The translations under genes and the position numbers were made by a program. The notes under the pieces are model-generated. The model was not told the DNA's origin, did not search any database, and saw nothing but the letters and a program-made list of their open reading frames with translations. A stretch of DNA of 7,652 nucleotides, taken from positions 1-7,652 of the forward strand of contig VSNG01000047.1 in the NCBI GenBank assembly GCA_009774175.1, in the 5' to 3' direction. The stretch comes from Lachnospiraceae bacterium (GTDB lineage: Bacteria; Bacillota; Clostridia; Lachnospirales; Lachnospiraceae). Positions 5,070 through 7,652 of this stretch are shown here, in pieces (the stretch's first letter is position 1; each line of letters opens with the position of its first letter).

Positions 5070-5243
5070 TGGGCTTATGCGGAGGCCGTTCAGATCAACG
5101 AGGAAAGAGCAAGGCAGGAAGCGGAGCAGATGTTTTCCGGCGGGGAAGACTGGGAAGAAGAAACGGCTCCTGCGGGAAAGGATCATCTGACGGAAACGAA
5201 CAATTTCACGGAAACGGGCGTTTTCGGAGAACAGGGCATATGA
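5070..5243 (+). pseudogene. 5'-truncated gene remnant (C-terminal tail, DUF6110-like)
   Basis: In the frame that ends at TGA 5241-5243 the DNA reads like true protein: AYAEAVQINEERARQEAEQMF, then an acidic tail with GGEDWEEE and ending FGEQGI. The helical, charged first part resembles the C-terminus of small DUF6110-type proteins found beside clostridial metal ATPases; this naming is tentative. There is no suitable start: the frame is closed upstream at 5022, the only ATG is at 5130, and sequence left of about 5070 is the terminator-like repeat. The stop overlaps the ATPase start as ATGA (5240-5243), the normal sign of translational coupling, so an intact gene probably once preceded the ATPase. 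A 37-residue product from ATG 5130 is possible. Confidence 0.55.
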
Positions 5244-7315
5244 AGTTCGTGATCTGCCATGACATTCCGGGGCGTCTGCGGATACGGGTGCTGCAGCCCC
5301 GTGAAATGACATGCAGCGAGGCGGATACATTGGAGTATGCCCTGTCCGCGTTGTCGAACGTGTCGAAGGTGTCCGTACAGAGGCGGACTGCGGGCGTAAC
5401 GGTATGTTATGGCGGAAACAGGGCGGAGCTGATCCAAAAACTGCGGGCATTTTCCTATGGCAGCGTGACGGTTTCGGAAGATTACCTGCGGCATTCCTGC
5501 AGGGAGCTGAATGAAACATATAAGGAAAAGCTTGTTGGCAAAGTGCTTCTCAGATATGGCAGCATGGCAGTTATTCCTTATCCCGTCAGGGCGGGAATTG
5601 CTGCAGTCAGATCACTGCGATATATCGGGCTTGGGATCAAAACGCTCTGCCGCAGAAAACTGGAGGTGCCGGTTCTGGATGCCACGGCAATCGGTGTTTC
5701 GGTACTGCGCGGCGACATGAAAACGGCAGGCTCCATCATTTTCCTGCTTGGAATCGGTGAGCTTTTGGAAGAATGGACGCATAAAAAGTCGGTAGGCGAC
5801 CTGGCAAGAAGCATGTCCCTCAATATCAGCAGAGTGTGGCTGCGCAGGGACGGGCAGGAGATGCTGGCGCCGGTGTCCGGTATTGCAATCGGTGACGAAA
5901 TCGTGGTGCGTATGGGCAATGTCATTCCTTTTGACGGCATGGTGGTTTCCGGGGAGGGGATGGTCAATCAGGCGTCCCTGACCGGGGAATCCGCAGCGGT
6001 CTTTAAGCAGCCGCATGGATATGTGTATGCCGGGACGGTGCTGGAAGAAGGCGAACTGGCCGTCCGCGTGGAAACTGTGGGCGGGGCGAGCCGTTTCGAG
6101 CGGATTGTCACGATGATCGAGAAATCGGAAAAGTTAAAATCTTCTCTGGAAGGGAAAGCTGCGCATCTGGCGGACCGGCTGGTGCCGTTTATGCTGCTTG
6201 GAACCGGCGGCGTCTATGCCCTTACCCGGAATGCCACAAAGGCGTTATCGGTGCTGATGGTGGATTTTTCCTGCGCGTTAAAACTGGCAATGCCGATTTC
6301 CGTGCTTTCGGCAATACGGGAGGCAAGCGGACACCATATCACGGTCAAAGGCGGGAAGTTTCTGGAGGCGCTTGCCGAGGCGGATACGATTGTCTTTGAC
6401 AAGACCGGGACGCTGACAAAGGCAAAGCCGGTAGTGGTGGATGTCATACCCTTTCAGGGGGATGAGCCGGACGAACTGTTAAGGACTGCCGCCTGTCTGG
6501 AGGAACATTTTCCCCATTCGATGGCGAGAGCCGTGGTGGAGGCGGCTGGGCAGAAAGGACTGGAACACAGCGAGATGCACTCCAGGGTGGAATACATTGT
6601 GGCGCATGGAATTTCATCCCGTATCGGGGAAAAGAAAGTCATCATCGGCAGTTACCACTTTGTTTTTCAGGATGAACAGTGTACGGTGCCGGAGGGGATG
6701 CAGGAGCAGTTTGATGCCCTTCCTGCGGAGTATTCCCATCTGTACATGGCAGTCGATTCCGTACTGGCGGCGGTGATCTGTATTGAAGATCCCCTGCGGG
6801 AAGAAGCGGCGGATGCGGTCAGCAAACTGCGGGCGTGTGGGATTGGCAGGATCGTGATGATGACGGGCGACAGCGAACGGACAGCTCGCGCCATTGCGGA
6901 AAAAGTCGGCGTTGACGAGTATTATTCGGAAGTGCTGCCGGAGGACAAGGCGCGTTTTGTAGAGTCGGAAAAAAGAGCTGGCAGAAAGGTTGTCATGGTC
7001 GGGGACGGCATCAATGATTCCCCGGCATTGTCGGCGGCGAATGTGGGCATTGCGGTCAGCGACGGGGCGGAAATCGCAAGGGAGATTGCAGACATTATGA
7101 TCGGTTCGGATGACCTGTACGGGCTTGTGACGTTAAAAAAGCTGGGCAATGCACTGGTCGGGCGAATCCATGGGAATTACAGGGTAATTGTAGGTTTCAA
7201 TACGGCGCTGATCCTGCTTGGCGTCGGTGGATTTTTGCAGCCCGCATCTTCGGCGCTTTTGCACAACACTTCGACGCTGGCAATCAGCCTGAAAAGTATG
7301 CAGGACCTATTGTAA
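5240..7315 (+). CDS. Heavy-metal P1B-type ATPase, non-CPC (CtpC-like) subgroup
   Basis: A 691-residue membrane ATPase that should export a transition metal. Order: an HMA-like N-terminal domain without CxxC (IPGRLRIRV near residues 9-17), membrane helices, actuator loop TGES (248-251), the metal-site helix, phosphorylation motif DKTGT (Asp387), nucleotide-binding domain, MTGD, GDGINDSPA (588-596) and two last helices ending with LLHNTST. The usual Cys-Pro-Cys is replaced by FSC (Phe343-Ser344-Cys345) in FSCALKLAMP, and the HP pair is His426-Ser427. These traits fit the CtpC-like subgroup, linked to Mn(II) and perhaps other divalent metals, rather than copper exporters; substrate is inferred. 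ATG 5240 follows GGAGA (5226-5230); a TTG-started extension from 5069 is rejected as low-complexity Gly/Arg/Ser sequence in the wrong frame. Confidence 0.92.
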   Translation: MKFVICHDIPGRLRIRVLQPREMTCSEADTLEYALSALSNVSKVSVQRRTAGVTVCYGGNRAELIQKLRAFSYGSVTVSEDYLRHSCRELNETYKEKLVGKVLLRYGSMAVIPYPVRAGIAAVRSLRYIGLGIKTLCRRKLEVPVLDATAIGVSVLRGDMKTAGSIIFLLGIGELLEEWTHKKSVGDLARSMSLNISRVWLRRDGQEMLAPVSGIAIGDEIVVRMGNVIPFDGMVVSGEGMVNQASLTGESAAVFKQPHGYVYAGTVLEEGELAVRVETVGGASRFERIVTMIEKSEKLKSSLEGKAAHLADRLVPFMLLGTGGVYALTRNATKALSVLMVDFSCALKLAMPISVLSAIREASGHHITVKGGKFLEALAEADTIVFDKTGTLTKAKPVVVDVIPFQGDEPDELLRTAACLEEHFPHSMARAVVEAAGQKGLEHSEMHSRVEYIVAHGISSRIGEKKVIIGSYHFVFQDEQCTVPEGMQEQFDALPAEYSHLYMAVDSVLAAVICIEDPLREEAADAVSKLRACGIGRIVMMTGDSERTARAIAEKVGVDEYYSEVLPEDKARFVESEKRAGRKVVMVGDGINDSPALSAANVGIAVSDGAEIAREIADIMIGSDDLYGLVTLKKLGNALVGRIHGNYRVIVGFNTALILLGVGGFLQPASSALLHNTSTLAISLKSMQDLL

Positions 7316-7361
7316 CAGGTGCGGTTTTGCGAATGGCGCGGCTGGACAGAAAGGATGCGTT

Positions 7362-7652
7362 TCAGTCCCGCCCTAAAATGGACAGGATGCATTTTTTCAT
7401 TGCTTCATAGCTTTCCGGTGTGATGTCATGCTCCATTTTGCAGGCATCGCCCGCCGCGATTACGGGGTCAACGCCGAGATGGACCAGCCAGTCCGTCAGC
7501 AAGGTGTGGCGCTCATAGACGCTTTCCGCGATTTTACGCCCTTCGTCCGTCAGATGGAGATATCCTTCTTCCGATACGGTGATGTATCCGCGGTTTTTCA
7601 GGTTTTTTACGGCGACGCTCACGCTCGGCTTTGAAAAATTCAACTCGGTCGC
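7362..7652 (-). CDS. DtxR-family metal-dependent transcriptional regulator, C-terminal part
   Basis: The 3' part of a DtxR/MntR-family repressor, read leftward; its N-terminus lies beyond the right edge. Visible are the recognition helix and wing of the winged helix-turn-helix (ATELNFSKPSVSVAVKNLK, then GYITVSEEGYLHLTDEGR) and the dimerisation domain (ERHTLLTDWLVHLGVDP...). The metal ligands appear as DACKMEHDIT, a Cys-x-x-Glu-His set (codons at 7428-7442), plus the His of ERH. Cys at the first position is the DtxR/IdeR (iron) form, whereas MntR has Glu there, which hints at Fe(II) sensing. There is no C-terminal SH3/FeoA-like domain, so it is the short class. It is convergent with the ATPase (46 bp between) and is the likely repressor for the GTTAG-N6-CTAAC sites. 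Confidence 0.92.
   Translation of the reverse strand, partial: ATELNFSKPSVSVAVKNLKNRGYITVSEEGYLHLTDEGRKIAESVYERHTLLTDWLVHLGVDPVIAAGDACKMEHDITPESYEAMKKCILSILGRD

Noticed and set aside
5069..5239. N-terminal extension of the ATPase starting at TTG 5069
   Set aside because: The extra 57 codons give a Gly/Arg/Ser-rich sequence unlike any P-type ATPase start, while another frame there reads as real protein and ATG 5240 has its own GGAGA.
1..7652. tRNA, rRNA, CRISPR array, insertion sequence or defence system
   Set aside because: No tRNA-like fold, spaced repeat array, transposase or defence-protein motif was seen; the only repeats are the ones listed.

Overview
The window looks like chromosomal DNA from a gut-type Firmicute, probably a Lachnospiraceae-like Clostridium. 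The reasons are a feoA-feoA-feoB-Cys-rich gene order next to a DUF3793 gene, the clostridial form of FeoB (Cys in both gate motifs), strong AGGAGG-type ribosome binding sites and TTGACA/TATNAT promoters. It is a ferrous-iron / transition-metal homeostasis locus. Family names are from recognition of the translated sequence, not from a search.

Layout. (1) 1-244: the AT-rich 3' end of a GNAT acetyltransferase. (2) 245-629: a non-coding stretch with one doubtful 26-codon reading frame, a 17-bp palindrome, a promoter and two copies of a GTTAG-N6-CTAAC operator. (3) 630-1427: a DUF3793 gene and an unrecognised 43-codon gene. (4) 1428-1552: a second promoter with two more operators, and a third operator just upstream inside the small gene. 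(5) 1553-4923: feoA1, feoA2, feoB and the FeoB-associated Cys-rich membrane protein, with another operator right before feoB. A 12-bp stem-loop lies between the feoA genes and a 26-bp tandem duplication plus terminator lies behind feoB. (6) 4954-5034: a 26-aa single-pass membrane microprotein. (7) About 5070-5243: a headless coding remnant, joined to a repeat of the feoB terminator's left side, overlapping the next start by 4 bp. (8) 5240-7315: a P1B-type metal ATPase with an FSC motif instead of CPC. (9) 7362-7652, minus strand, convergent: a DtxR-family metalloregulator, cut off by the window edge.

How it fits together. FeoB imports Fe(II), helped by two different FeoA proteins and a Cys-rich membrane partner. 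The P-type ATPase probably exports a divalent metal such as Mn or Fe. The DtxR-family repressor, with a DtxR-like Cys-x-x-Glu-His metal site, is the best candidate to bind the six GTTAG-N6-CTAAC sites and shut off DUF3793 and feo when iron is replete. The most notable points are the six-site operator set with repeated promoter geometry, the apparent deletion scar before the ATPase, the unfamiliar small genes, and the acidic extracytoplasmic insert in FeoB.
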